From the NCBI GenBank assembly GCA_020635015.1, contig JACKAP010000003.1, positions 496,001 to 560,000 of the forward strand: a DNA stretch of 64,000 nt. The letters are read 5' to 3'. This document shows positions 8,514 to 17,374 of this stretch, one piece after another. Origin of the DNA: Calditrichia bacterium. Lineage in GTDB: Bacteria > Calditrichota > Calditrichia > RBG-13-44-9 > J075. A model generated the notes under the pieces. That model searched no databases and was not told the DNA's origin. It saw nothing but the letters and a program-made list of their open reading frames with translations. Each line of letters begins with the position of its first letter. Positions within the stretch are counted from its first letter, which is position 1. A program made the position numbers and the translations under genes.

Positions 8514-8582
8514 TTGCCACAGAGACACTGAGACCCTGTAACTACACAGTAAAACTCAGTGACTCTGCGTCTCTGTGGCGAA
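8514..8582. repeat. Inverted repeat with CCACAGAGACAC arms, copy B1
   Basis: The left arm TTGCCACAGAGACACTGAG and the right arm CTCTGCGTCTCTGTGGCGAA pair in the gap between two convergent genes. The same arms recur at 12081, 31221, 56590 and 59060. Confidence 0.85.
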
Positions 8583-8614
8583 TTACTAAAATCCTACTTT
8601 ATAGATTCAGGTGC

Positions 8615-10294
8615 TTATTTCAACAGCGCCATACGCCGTGACTCGGTGAAGCTTCCCGATTGCAAGGTGTAGATATAGACCCCGCTGGCCACCGCCCGGC
8701 CGTTGTTATCGCGGCCGTCCCACTGAATCGAGTAATTCCCAGCCGACTGCTGCTCGCTGACCAAAGTGCGCACCGCTTTCCCCAGCACATTGTAGACCGT
8801 CAGGGTGGTGGGAGCAGCTTTGGCCAATTGGTAGCGGATGGTGGTGGAGGGGTTGAAGGGATTGGGATAATTGGCCTCCAGGCGGTAGGCGATCGGCATG
8901 CCGTTCAAATCATCGTCGATGCCGACCGTGCCCACCAGGAACGGCTCGGCACTGGTGGTGGTGAAGCTGTTGGTGCTGCCGGTGCCGGGAGGCGAGATGA
9001 AAAAGATGTGCTCGTTGGAATTTTCCATCAGCACGATGTTCCCGGCGGCGTCAAAATCCATGGTCGCCCGGGCGTTAATATTGTCATCGGCGCCGTAGAG
9101 CGCGTCTTCGGTAATCACCCGCACCGTATCGGCGAAGGGCGAATTGATGTCGCTGATCCGCCAGATGCCGTCCTGATCAAATCCCCCGCCGGCGCGGGTG
9201 CAGTAATAGAGGATGTCGTCAACAGAACTATTCGGATCATCTCCGCTGTCCAGCAGCAGGTCGTTGGCAATAAAGGTCTTGTCTTCGAACAAGAACCACA
9301 CCGCATCGCTGTCGGTCACCGGCAGGGTGCCGGAGATATCCCATTTGCGGATGCCCCGGCCGTCGGAGCCAATGTCGTTGGTCGCGCGCAGGGTGGCGTA
9401 AAGCGCCCCGTCATCGTCGAGCATGATCTGCTGCGGGAAGAAGCCGCTAAATTCGCCGATCAGGGTCAGTGATGCCGGATCGACCGAATTGGCAGTGCCC
9501 ACGTCGGCCCGCCAGATCTTGTTGTCGGCGGCAAAATAGAGCGTGAAATCCGCGCCGTCGCCGGTGGCGTAGATCCCCTTCGGCTCGGTCAGGCCGGCGA
9601 TCAGGGTATCGACACTGAAATCGCGGTTGACGCGCAGGATCTGGCCGTTGACCTTGGCGGAGACATAGAGCCGGCCCTGCTCGTCATCCTCGGCAAACAG
9701 CGGGGCATCGACGCCGTAGTTGACCGTCCCCCCGCTGCTGACATCCGGGGCCACCAGGAAGGGATCGTGATTGGCGCCGTCCGGGTTGTAAACCGTGATT
9801 CCGGTACCCAGGGGACCTCCGTCATTGGAGGCCATGATCAATCCGAAATTGGGATCGCTCTGATTGCGGATCACCGAGACGCCGCGGGTATAGATGCTGA
9901 CCCCGCCGGAATCGAAGAACATCGTCCACTCGGTGGTTGACGCGTTGGGTTGCTCGGCGGTAACGCTGAAGACGTACTGCTTCCCGGACTGGGAGCCGCT
10001 GCCGTCATAGCTGATCATATTCGCCCCCCGGCTGAGGGCGCCGGCATTGATCGTTGCCACCGAAGTGCTGGTTTGCACATCGATCACATTGAGGGTCACG
10101 GCGCTGGCATTGTCATTCAGATAAAATACCAGCATCGCCCCGGTGCCGTCGGAAAAATTGCCGTCAAACGGCGATCCGTCCGGGTTGGTAATGTGCAACT
10201 GGCCGGCAAACACATCGGCCCGCGCCTGCTGCCCTCCCCACAGTCCTGCCAGAACTACTCCCAACACAACCATTAGTGTCGATATTCTTCTCAT
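8615..10294 (-). CDS. Secreted NHL/SMP-30-like beta-propeller protein with T9SS type A sorting domain
   Basis: A 559-aa protein beginning with a signal peptide (STLMVVLGVVLAGLWGGQQARA). The middle resembles NHL/SMP-30-type beta-propellers: LYVSAKVNGQILRVNRDFSVD, LTEPKGIYATGDG and DGALYATLRATNDIG. The last ~85 aa are a T9SS type A-like sorting domain with ANYPNPFNPSTTIRYQL and VASGVYIYTLQSGSF...ALLK. In the families concerned this domain targets the protein through the outer membrane and is usually cleaved. AGGAGG precedes the ATG. It forms one strand-group with the two following secreted genes, but each has its own repeat-bounded gap. Confidence 0.85.
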   Translation of the reverse strand: MRRISTLMVVLGVVLAGLWGGQQARADVFAGQLHITNPDGSPFDGNFSDGTGAMLVFYLNDNASAVTLNVIDVQTSTSVATINAGALSRGANMISYDGSGSQSGKQYVFSVTAEQPNASTTEWTMFFDSGGVSIYTRGVSVIRNQSDPNFGLIMASNDGGPLGTGITVYNPDGANHDPFLVAPDVSSGGTVNYGVDAPLFAEDDEQGRLYVSAKVNGQILRVNRDFSVDTLIAGLTEPKGIYATGDGADFTLYFAADNKIWRADVGTANSVDPASLTLIGEFSGFFPQQIMLDDDGALYATLRATNDIGSDGRGIRKWDISGTLPVTDSDAVWFLFEDKTFIANDLLLDSGDDPNSSVDDILYYCTRAGGGFDQDGIWRISDINSPFADTVRVITEDALYGADDNINARATMDFDAAGNIVLMENSNEHIFFISPPGTGSTNSFTTTSAEPFLVGTVGIDDDLNGMPIAYRLEANYPNPFNPSTTIRYQLAKAAPTTLTVYNVLGKAVRTLVSEQQSAGNYSIQWDGRDNNGRAVASGVYIYTLQSGSFTESRRMALLK

Positions 10295-10503
10295 CGAAGG
10301 TCCTCCTTGCTTTGGTTAATAAATAAGGAAATCACCCCTTGGCGATTTCCCACACACTTGACGCAGATCGTCGAAAGAACGGGCGCCACGCGGAGCGTGG
10401 CACCCGAACGTATTTTTTATTAGCAAAAAATTATAATAGTTCAGGTGATAAGACACTGAAAAGGGCTATGCCCACGCCTGTTCGCCAGGTAGTGACATTG
10501 CTT

Positions 10504-10548
10504 AAACAGTGTGGCATGACCCGCAGTTTGGGTCATGCCACACTGTTT
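10504..10548. terminator. Perfect 19-bp stem-loop adjoining the stop of the next secreted gene
   Basis: Arms 10504-10522 and 10530-10548 match perfectly around the loop GCAGTTT. It begins two bases after the stop of the minus-strand gene ending at 10551, so it is probably its terminator. The inner stem GCATGACCC and the loop are identical to the hairpin at 36309-36345. The remainder of 10295-10503 shows no gene. Confidence 0.75.
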
Positions 10549-10550
10549 GA

Positions 10551-12032
10551 TTACTTGATAAGCGACATTTTTTTGACGGATTTGAAGCTGCCGGCGCTGA
10601 GTTTGTAGAAGTAGATTCCGGAGGGCAGGTCGCGGGCTTCAAAAGTAGCCTGGTAGCTGCCCGGCTGCAGGCGCTCGTTGACCAGGGTAGCCACTTTCTG
10701 GCCCATCAGGTTGAAGATCTCCAGTTGCACATCTTCCACAGAGCGCAGCGAGAACTCGATGGTGGTTGAGGGGTTAAAGGGGTTGGGATAATTCTGCTGC
10801 AGTTCAAACCCCTGCGGGATAGCATTGTCAATCTGCTCAATGCCCACCACCGGGCCGAACCATTTCTCCACCGCCCAGCCGTAATAGGTTTGGGTGTAGA
10901 CCACCCCTTCCAGGTCTTCGCCGTCGACGTCGGTCAGCGAGGTATAACCGCCGGCCAGGCCGTTGTTGGAGCCGGAGCTATAGTCGCCGGTCTGGAGCAG
11001 GTTCCATTCCGCCACGTCGGCGCTGTCAATCCCGCCGCCGGTAGCGGGGTCGATGATGTAGATCCGACCGTAGGGATAGCCGCCGCTGCCGCCGATATGC
11101 AGGAAGGAATCCACCGCCGCCACCAGGGTCGGGGGAAAATTGATGAAGCCCAGCCCCAGCACGCTGGGAGTGCCGTTGCCGCCATTGCCGATGGTATCAT
11201 CCTCGGACAGGGTATATTCAAACGTAAAATCGCGGGTATAGCCGCCAGTCGGGCTGCCGGTATATTTCCAGATCGAGCGCTCTGAGGTGGCGCTGACGAA
11301 CAATTCACTGCCGTCAAAGTTGACCGTGAGGCCCATGTAGGTGCCCGGGGGCAGGTCGATGGTGCTGACCGGCGTATCGTTATGACCGCCGAAGTCGCCC
11401 CAGGTGGTGCCGGGCGCGCCAATGCCGGCATAAACTTTGATCTCGTTCGATTTGGCGTCGGTTCCTTCATAATCAGCTACGAAAACATAGCCGTCGTCGT
11501 TCACTTCGATGGCATAGATATTTTCCGAACCAGTCTCCATCCGATAATCGGTCGACACCAGTTCGCTTGCCGTCAACTGGAACACCAGGATGTTGTGCAG
11601 ATCATCGTTATTAGCAACATATACATAATTATCCGGCCCTCCGGCGGCAATCTGCCAGGCAGCGTTGAGGGTCACCTGGTCAAGGCCGGAGGTCCAATCC
11701 GTATACTGTCCCGAGGTGCCGTAGAGCGGCTGGGTCGAGTTGCCGTTGATCGGCGAGTTCACCCGGCCGGTAACCGAATCGGCGTTCCAGTAGCCGACCA
11801 GGTAGTTACCGGGAATGGAGAGGAAGATGTCATTGGTCGGGGGAGATTGAGTGACCAGTGCGGCAAACGAATTGGGCTCCACCGCCGCCACGCTGGCGGT
11901 CTGATACCCGGTGCCGTTGGCATTGGCATCCAACGTCACATATTGGGTTCTCCAATTGCCGGAACCGACCTGGGCGAACATCAGGATGTTCAGCGCCAGG
12001 AGTAGCAGGGCGGTTGTTAACATTTTGTGCAT
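10551..12032 (-). CDS. Secreted protein with T9SS type A sorting domain
   Basis: A 493-aa protein. I place the start at 12032 because GGAGG lies 5-10 nt upstream and a clean signal peptide follows (MHKMLTTALLLLALNILMFAQ); the frame opens earlier at 12104 without a ribosome site. The body is a propeller-like repeat protein with segments such as YVYVANNDDLHNILVFQL, IYAIEVNDDGYVFVADYEG and GLTVNFDGSELFVSATSE. The C-terminus is a sorting domain (LQQNYPNPFNPSTTIEFSL, LPSGIYFYKLSAGSFKSVKKMSLIK). It resembles its neighbour at 8615 in plan but not closely in sequence. The function is unknown. Confidence 0.85.
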   Translation of the reverse strand: MHKMLTTALLLLALNILMFAQVGSGNWRTQYVTLDANANGTGYQTASVAAVEPNSFAALVTQSPPTNDIFLSIPGNYLVGYWNADSVTGRVNSPINGNSTQPLYGTSGQYTDWTSGLDQVTLNAAWQIAAGGPDNYVYVANNDDLHNILVFQLTASELVSTDYRMETGSENIYAIEVNDDGYVFVADYEGTDAKSNEIKVYAGIGAPGTTWGDFGGHNDTPVSTIDLPPGTYMGLTVNFDGSELFVSATSERSIWKYTGSPTGGYTRDFTFEYTLSEDDTIGNGGNGTPSVLGLGFINFPPTLVAAVDSFLHIGGSGGYPYGRIYIIDPATGGGIDSADVAEWNLLQTGDYSSGSNNGLAGGYTSLTDVDGEDLEGVVYTQTYYGWAVEKWFGPVVGIEQIDNAIPQGFELQQNYPNPFNPSTTIEFSLRSVEDVQLEIFNLMGQKVATLVNERLQPGSYQATFEARDLPSGIYFYKLSAGSFKSVKKMSLIK

Positions 12033-12080
12033 AATAACCTCCGTTAGTAAAGTTTTGATTTGTGTTGCGCATTCGTTTAT

Positions 12081-12166
12081 TTGCCACAGAGACACAGAGT
12101 TCACGGAGAACTAATAACTGAAAACTGACAACTAAAAACTCTGTGATCTCTGTGTCTCTGTGGCAA
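12081..12166. repeat. Inverted repeat with CCACAGAGACAC arms, copy B2
   Basis: The left arm 12081-12100 (TTGCCACAGAGACACAGAGT) pairs with the right arm 12138-12166. It lies at the 3' side of the minus-strand gene 12187-13992. Confidence 0.88.
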
Positions 12167-12186
12167 TTAGTTTTCCATTATTTACC

Positions 12187-13992
12187 TTATCGCAGCAAGG
12201 TCATCTTACGCGATTGCGAGAAGTTGCCGTAGATCAGCTCATAAACATAAACCCCGCTGGCCACCCTGACGCCGTTATTGTTGGTTCCGTCCCACTGCAC
12301 GCTATGCCGGCCGGCGGAATGCGGTTGATGATTGATCAAGGTGCGCACCTCCTGGCCGAGGGTATTGTAAACCTTCAGGCTGACCGTCTTGTTGATCGGC
12401 AGTACGAAATCGATCGTTGTTGCCGGGTTGAACGGATTGGGATAATTCTGCAACAGCTGGTAATCCTCAGGCATGATCACATCCGGCAGCTTCGGCTCCA
12501 GGCCCAGCAACGGGTTGATCGAACTGGAGGAGTCTCCCCATTCGAAGAAGAAGACGTGGAGGCCATTTTTGACCAGGGGCATGCCGTAGAGTGTATCTTC
12601 CGCACTGCCTTTGTAGGCGGCGACAATATCGCTCAGGCCATCGTTATCCAGGTCCATGCCCGGATAGGTATAAAAATCATTAAACAGCCCGCCCACATTG
12701 TCATAGATGTCGCTGAGGTCGAACAGTTGGGTAACCGTATAATTGGTGGTGTCGGTTACATCGCCGCTGCCGTCATATTCGATATCGAGCATCCGTCCGC
12801 TGCCGCCGTAGAGGTAGAGGTCGTGATCCTCGCCTTGCGCCGAACCGGCGGCATGATCCTGATTGCCCAGATCCCAGGCGCTCCAGAAGCCGCGGTTGGG
12901 AAAGAGTGGGAAGATATTGGATTCGCTGACCAACTGATCGGAAATAATCCCGGCCATCACCCACATCTGGCTCTCCGAGGTGCCGGCATTGGTGCCGTGC
13001 AGGTAAATCACCGGCTCGCCGTTCACCACCCGGAACATCGGCTTTGACTTCACCACGAAGGCGCTGTAAGTCGCTAATTTGACCACGCTGCCGTCGGTGT
13101 AGCTGTCCGGCCCGTCGATCTGGATGAAGCCCACCCCAGCGCCGGCGCCGATAGTGGTCCAGCCGGTAACGATGATCTCGTCAAAACCGTCGCCGTCCAC
13201 ATCGCCGATCTCCGTGCCGCAGGGGGTGTAGCTGTCCGGGGCGATGATCGAGGGCTGCACCATACCTTCGTAGGTATATTCCACGTCAATCTGGGCATCG
13301 CCATTCTCAAACGTGCCCGATTCCACTTCCAGGATAAACAATTTGCAGTCGAACACCGGGGCCTGACGCGGGGGGAAGAGCAGCTCGTTCTTACCGTCGC
13401 CGTCGATATCCTGCACCCGGATGCCGCTTTCGGTAGCGCCCTGGTTGATGGTGGCGAATGGGGCGTAGAAATCTTCGAATTTCAGATGATAGGCCGGCTC
13501 GCTGCCATAGTCATTGTCGGTGCCGGTAAACTCATAGAAATAGATTCCGCGCTCCGCCGCTTCCACGCTGTCGGTGGCGACATAGCCGATCGGGAAAATG
13601 ATCTCCTGAAAACCGTCATTATCGAAATCACCGGTGGTGACCATCCGCGGGGTGGAATTGCCGCCGGAACGGGTCTCGCTCAGACGCTTGGAAGCCCAGA
13701 CGAACTCCAGTTGGTCATCGCCGATCATCTCATACACAAACACCCGGCCGCCCTTGGTGTATTCAGTCACGATAATCTCCGGCTTGCCGTCGCCGTCGAG
13801 ATCGGGGTTGTCGGCAACCCAGATGCCTCGCCCGGCTGAAGCCGTCAAGGTATCCAGAGTGGTAGCACGGGGATTGACCGCAGCCACGCGAAATTCGTTC
13901 TCGCCTTCATTGGGCTGCTGCGCTGGCAGCGGACTTAAGGTTGTGAGCATTAATAACACTACTGCACTGAAAGTAACCAATCGTTTCAACAT
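12187..13992 (-). CDS. Secreted FG-GAP/VCBS repeat protein with T9SS type A sorting domain
   Basis: A 601-aa protein with a signal peptide (LVTFSAVVLLMLTTLSPLPAQQ). It has repeated Ca-binding FG-GAP-like units: NPDLDGDGKPEIIVTEY, TGDFDNDGFQEIIFPIG, VQDIDGDGKNELLFPP, GDVDGDGFDEIIVTGW and GMDLDNDGLSDIVAAY. These form a beta-propeller typical of cell-surface adhesion or carbohydrate-binding proteins. The C-terminal sorting domain reads LQNYPNPFNPATTIDFVL ... VASGVYVYELIYGNFSQSRKMTLLR. AAGGAGG precedes the ATG. It is divergent from the TonB-receptor operon and close in plan to the FG-GAP protein at 22181. Confidence 0.9.
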   Translation of the reverse strand: MLKRLVTFSAVVLLMLTTLSPLPAQQPNEGENEFRVAAVNPRATTLDTLTASAGRGIWVADNPDLDGDGKPEIIVTEYTKGGRVFVYEMIGDDQLEFVWASKRLSETRSGGNSTPRMVTTGDFDNDGFQEIIFPIGYVATDSVEAAERGIYFYEFTGTDNDYGSEPAYHLKFEDFYAPFATINQGATESGIRVQDIDGDGKNELLFPPRQAPVFDCKLFILEVESGTFENGDAQIDVEYTYEGMVQPSIIAPDSYTPCGTEIGDVDGDGFDEIIVTGWTTIGAGAGVGFIQIDGPDSYTDGSVVKLATYSAFVVKSKPMFRVVNGEPVIYLHGTNAGTSESQMWVMAGIISDQLVSESNIFPLFPNRGFWSAWDLGNQDHAAGSAQGEDHDLYLYGGSGRMLDIEYDGSGDVTDTTNYTVTQLFDLSDIYDNVGGLFNDFYTYPGMDLDNDGLSDIVAAYKGSAEDTLYGMPLVKNGLHVFFFEWGDSSSSINPLLGLEPKLPDVIMPEDYQLLQNYPNPFNPATTIDFVLPINKTVSLKVYNTLGQEVRTLINHQPHSAGRHSVQWDGTNNNGVRVASGVYVYELIYGNFSQSRKMTLLR

Positions 13993-14239
13993 AAACGACC
14001 TCCTTTAATGAATTTGTAATTTGCTGTGGATAGTTTCGCATGCACAAGAGGATATGCGTTTGATGACGTTAGCGGATGCTTGCAGCGTTGAAAATTCCGT
14101 TTTATATCTCCTTTGTTGAGGTATCTATCGGCTAGCTGCAAAGTATTGCAGGCAACATACTTTACACACATTTGCGGAATATTTCAAGATTTTTTTATTA
14201 TAAAATTATGCCAAACGATAGGAGGTACGACATAGCGTT

Positions 14240-14310
14240 TGGGGCATAGGGCATTACAATGCGGGTGTCGGAACATACGCTTGCACCTTACGGTGCCATG
14301 CCTATGCCCC
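14240..14310. repeat. Imperfect inverted repeat in the divergent gap
   Basis: GGGGCATAGGGCAT (14240-14253) pairs with ATGCCTATGCCCC (14298-14310) with one gap. The 517-bp gap 13993-14509 between the divergent FG-GAP and TonB genes otherwise holds the promoter noted at 14417; I see no gene in it. Confidence 0.55.
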
Positions 14311-14416
14311 TTGCCCCATGCAAAAGTTCTCTGCATGCTTGCAGGATAGCCAGACGGTGCCAAATCATACCATTTTACCTTTTTCTGCTATTTAATGGGC
14401 ATATCCAGATTTTTAC

Positions 14417-14445
14417 TTGACAAAATAGTATCGGTCCGATAAATT
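14417..14445 (+). promoter_or_regulatory. Strong sigma70-like promoter of the TonB-receptor operon
   Basis: TTGACA at 14417-14422 (a perfect -35) is followed after 17 bp by TAAATT at 14440-14445. It lies 64 bp upstream of the receptor ATG. This is an E. coli-like promoter, not the TTG/TAnnTTTG form of Bacteroidota. Confidence 0.65.
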
Positions 14446-14509
14446 GCGATGCTGCTAATTTTGGGGTTTTTAATCCGCTAATATTATATCACAGCAGAGG
14501 TTGACCGGT

Positions 14510-17326
14510 ATGAAAAAAATATCCTACACACGTATTTTTATGCTTCTTTTGATGCTTTTCGGCTGGGCGCTGGCCGGTACCACCGGTAAAATTGCCGGAC
14601 GGATCAGCGATGCCAAGACCGGGGAAAGCCTGATCGGGGTAAACCTGCAGTTGGAAGGCACGGCCCTGGGGTCATCGACGGATGTCGACGGCTATTTTGT
14701 AATCCTCAACGTGCCGCCGGGACTTTATAACCTGAACATCTCCTACATCGGCTACCAGACGGTGGTGGTGAAACAGGTGCGGGTGAATGTCGATTTTACT
14801 ACCCGGATCGAGCAGGGAATGACCCCCACCACGGTTGAGATGGGCGAGGTTGAGGTGTACGGGGAACGCAATCCCCTGGTGCGCCAGGACCTGACCAACA
14901 CCCAGGTGGCGGTCACTTCCGAGCAAATCGAGGAGCTGCCGGTCGATCAGATCAGCGACGTGCTGGCGCTGCAGGCCGGGATCGTGCAGGACAATAGCGG
15001 AGGCCTGCACATCCGTGGCGGGCGTTCCAACGAAATCGCCTTTCAGGTGAATGGCCTGTCGATCAACAACCCCTTCTTCAACAGCCAGGGAGTGGGTTTG
15101 GCAACCAATGCGGTGGAGGAAGTCTCGGTATCCGCCGGTACCTTCAGCGCCGAATATGGCAACGCGCTCAGTGGGGTGGTCAACTTTGTGACTAAAGATG
15201 GCGGCTCGGATCTAAGCGGCACCCTGCGCGCCTGGACCGGTGACAACGTCAGCGGGCGCGATGATGTTTTCTGGAACATCGACGAGCACGATCCGCTGAA
15301 TAATGCCCGGATGGAATGGACCCTGGGGGGGCCGGTGCCGCTCTTCGGCAACAAGGTCACCTTCTTCACCTCCGGGGTATGGCAGGAAGACAAAGGGCAC
15401 CTCTACGGCATGCGGGTCTATAACACCGACGATCTACTGGAGTTTGACGGCGACCGTCTGCGGATCGACCCCTTCGGCATCGCCTACAGCCGCAACCCCG
15501 ACGGCACCATCCACCGCGACTCCAGCTTCGCCCGTGCCGGGGCCAACGGCGACCGGGAAATCGTGCCGATGGTGACCCGCGAATCGTGGAATATCACCGG
15601 CAAGCTCACCTGGAAAGCCCGCCACAATATCAAATTTAACTATGATCTGATCAGGGATAACGGGGAATCCTATTCCAGCGGTTACTTCCGCACTTATCGC
15701 TTCACCCCGGACGGGCGGCCCAAGACCTATACCGATAACACCAGCCATTCCTTCGGGATCACCCATACCCTGAGCAAGAACACCTTCTACACGCTCAAGG
15801 TGGGCGCCAACTACAACAATGCAAAATCCTACGTCTACGAAGATCCGTTCGATCCCCGCTATATCCCCCCGCCCGGCGGTGATATCGGCAACCTGATTAT
15901 TCCTCCCACCGGCACTTATTATGCCGGCGGCACCAATCTCGACCGCACCGTGCGGGAAGCCCGTTCTTATATCGGTAAGCTTGATGTGGTGAGCCAGGTG
16001 CTGCCCAATCACGAGATCAAATTCGGGGGCGAATTCGCCAGCCATCGCCTGGATCTGGATTCTTACACCTTACTTTACAGCACAGCCCAAAACCGTTTCG
16101 TGATCCCCTCGGGAGCTGATGATTCCGAATTTATCGGTTTCCAGCGCTATCGCCAGGAGCCGGTTCAGGCCGCATTTTACGTGCTCGACAAGATGGAATT
16201 GGCCAAGCGCTTCATCTTCAATGCCGGGTTGCGCTATGAATATCTCAACACCAAAGCACAATACAATCCGGATATCGCCGGATCAGTAGATACCGGGGTG
16301 CGGGAAAACTTGCAGGATGCCGAGCCGAAACACCGCCTGGCCCCGCGTCTGAGCCTGAGCTTTCCGATCACTTCCCGCGGGATCATTCGCTTTTCCTATG
16401 GCTTCTTCTTCCAGGCGCCCACTTTCAGCGATGTGTACACCAATAGCCGCTTCATTGATTATAACTTCCTGCTCACCCCCACCTTCGGCAATCCCAACCT
16501 GAAGCCCCAGCGCAGCATCCAGTATGAGATGGGGCTGCAGCAGCAATTTACCGACGACCTGAAGATCGACCTGACGGTGTTCTATAAAGACGTCAATGAT
16601 CTGATCGAATTCCGCCGGGTGGTCGCCGGAGAGGTAGCAGTCGATAAAGAATTCAACGTATTGACCAATATCAGCTATGCCAGCGTGAAAGGGTTTACCG
16701 CCGCGCTGCTGAAGCGCCGTGCCCCGGGCAGCCTGTTCTCTGCCACCCTGGATTATACCTTCCAGATCGGCGAAGGGGCCTTCACCGACCCGCTGGCCCT
16801 GGCGGTGGATACCCGCACCGGGCGTCAGACCGAGCAGAAGTTCATCCCCCTGAGTTTCGACCGCACCCACACCCTCAACGCCACGGTGACCCTGAGCCAG
16901 CCGCGCAACTGGGTGGCCAGCGCCATCGGATCGATTCAGTCCGGCACACCCTATACCCCCAGCGTGCCCTCGTCGATCCAGCCGGTGGAATTCGAGACCA
17001 ACAGCGCCCGCCGGCCGCTCTTGACCAATGTCGATATTAAACTGGAGAAATTCCTGCAATTGAGCAAAGTACGCCTCTCCCTGTTTATGCAGGTGGAGAA
17101 CCTGTTCGACATTATGCAGGAGCGCTTCATCCATACCAACACCGGCCGTTCGCTGACCAACCTGGCGACGACCACCAATCCCAATCAGTTCAATAATCTG
17201 GAAGACACCATTAACCGCCGGCCGGACGATTACTTCCCGGTGTCATTTCTCGAAAACTTCTACCGGCGGGAAGATTTTCTCGGAGCTCCCCGTGAAGTCC
17301 GTATGGGATTGACTTTCCAGTTTTAA
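14510..17326 (+). CDS. TonB-dependent outer-membrane receptor with N-terminal regulatory-like domain
   Basis: A 938-aa outer-membrane receptor. After the signal peptide comes a carboxypeptidase-regulatory-like/DUF4480-type beta domain (GKIAGRISDAKTGESLIGVNLQLEGT...TDVDGYFVILNVPPGLYNLNISYIGYQ). A plug domain follows, with VYGERNPLVRQD, LPVDQISDVLALQAGIV, LHIRGGRSNEIAFQVNG and SVSAGTFSAEYGNALSGVVNFVTKDG. The rest is a 22-strand barrel ending in EVRMGLTFQF with the terminal Phe needed for BAM assembly. I start at the ATG 14510 with GAGG 9 nt upstream; an in-frame TTG at 14501 overlaps that site. The next two genes on the same strand suggest one transcript. The ligand is not evident. Confidence 0.92.
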   Translation: MKKISYTRIFMLLLMLFGWALAGTTGKIAGRISDAKTGESLIGVNLQLEGTALGSSTDVDGYFVILNVPPGLYNLNISYIGYQTVVVKQVRVNVDFTTRIEQGMTPTTVEMGEVEVYGERNPLVRQDLTNTQVAVTSEQIEELPVDQISDVLALQAGIVQDNSGGLHIRGGRSNEIAFQVNGLSINNPFFNSQGVGLATNAVEEVSVSAGTFSAEYGNALSGVVNFVTKDGGSDLSGTLRAWTGDNVSGRDDVFWNIDEHDPLNNARMEWTLGGPVPLFGNKVTFFTSGVWQEDKGHLYGMRVYNTDDLLEFDGDRLRIDPFGIAYSRNPDGTIHRDSSFARAGANGDREIVPMVTRESWNITGKLTWKARHNIKFNYDLIRDNGESYSSGYFRTYRFTPDGRPKTYTDNTSHSFGITHTLSKNTFYTLKVGANYNNAKSYVYEDPFDPRYIPPPGGDIGNLIIPPTGTYYAGGTNLDRTVREARSYIGKLDVVSQVLPNHEIKFGGEFASHRLDLDSYTLLYSTAQNRFVIPSGADDSEFIGFQRYRQEPVQAAFYVLDKMELAKRFIFNAGLRYEYLNTKAQYNPDIAGSVDTGVRENLQDAEPKHRLAPRLSLSFPITSRGIIRFSYGFFFQAPTFSDVYTNSRFIDYNFLLTPTFGNPNLKPQRSIQYEMGLQQQFTDDLKIDLTVFYKDVNDLIEFRRVVAGEVAVDKEFNVLTNISYASVKGFTAALLKRRAPGSLFSATLDYTFQIGEGAFTDPLALAVDTRTGRQTEQKFIPLSFDRTHTLNATVTLSQPRNWVASAIGSIQSGTPYTPSVPSSIQPVEFETNSARRPLLTNVDIKLEKFLQLSKVRLSLFMQVENLFDIMQERFIHTNTGRSLTNLATTTNPNQFNNLEDTINRRPDDYFPVSFLENFYRREDFLGAPREVRMGLTFQF

Positions 17327-17374
17327 GCGGAAGCAAAGCGTTTAAGCCGTTAAACCATCAAATTGCGAGTGAAC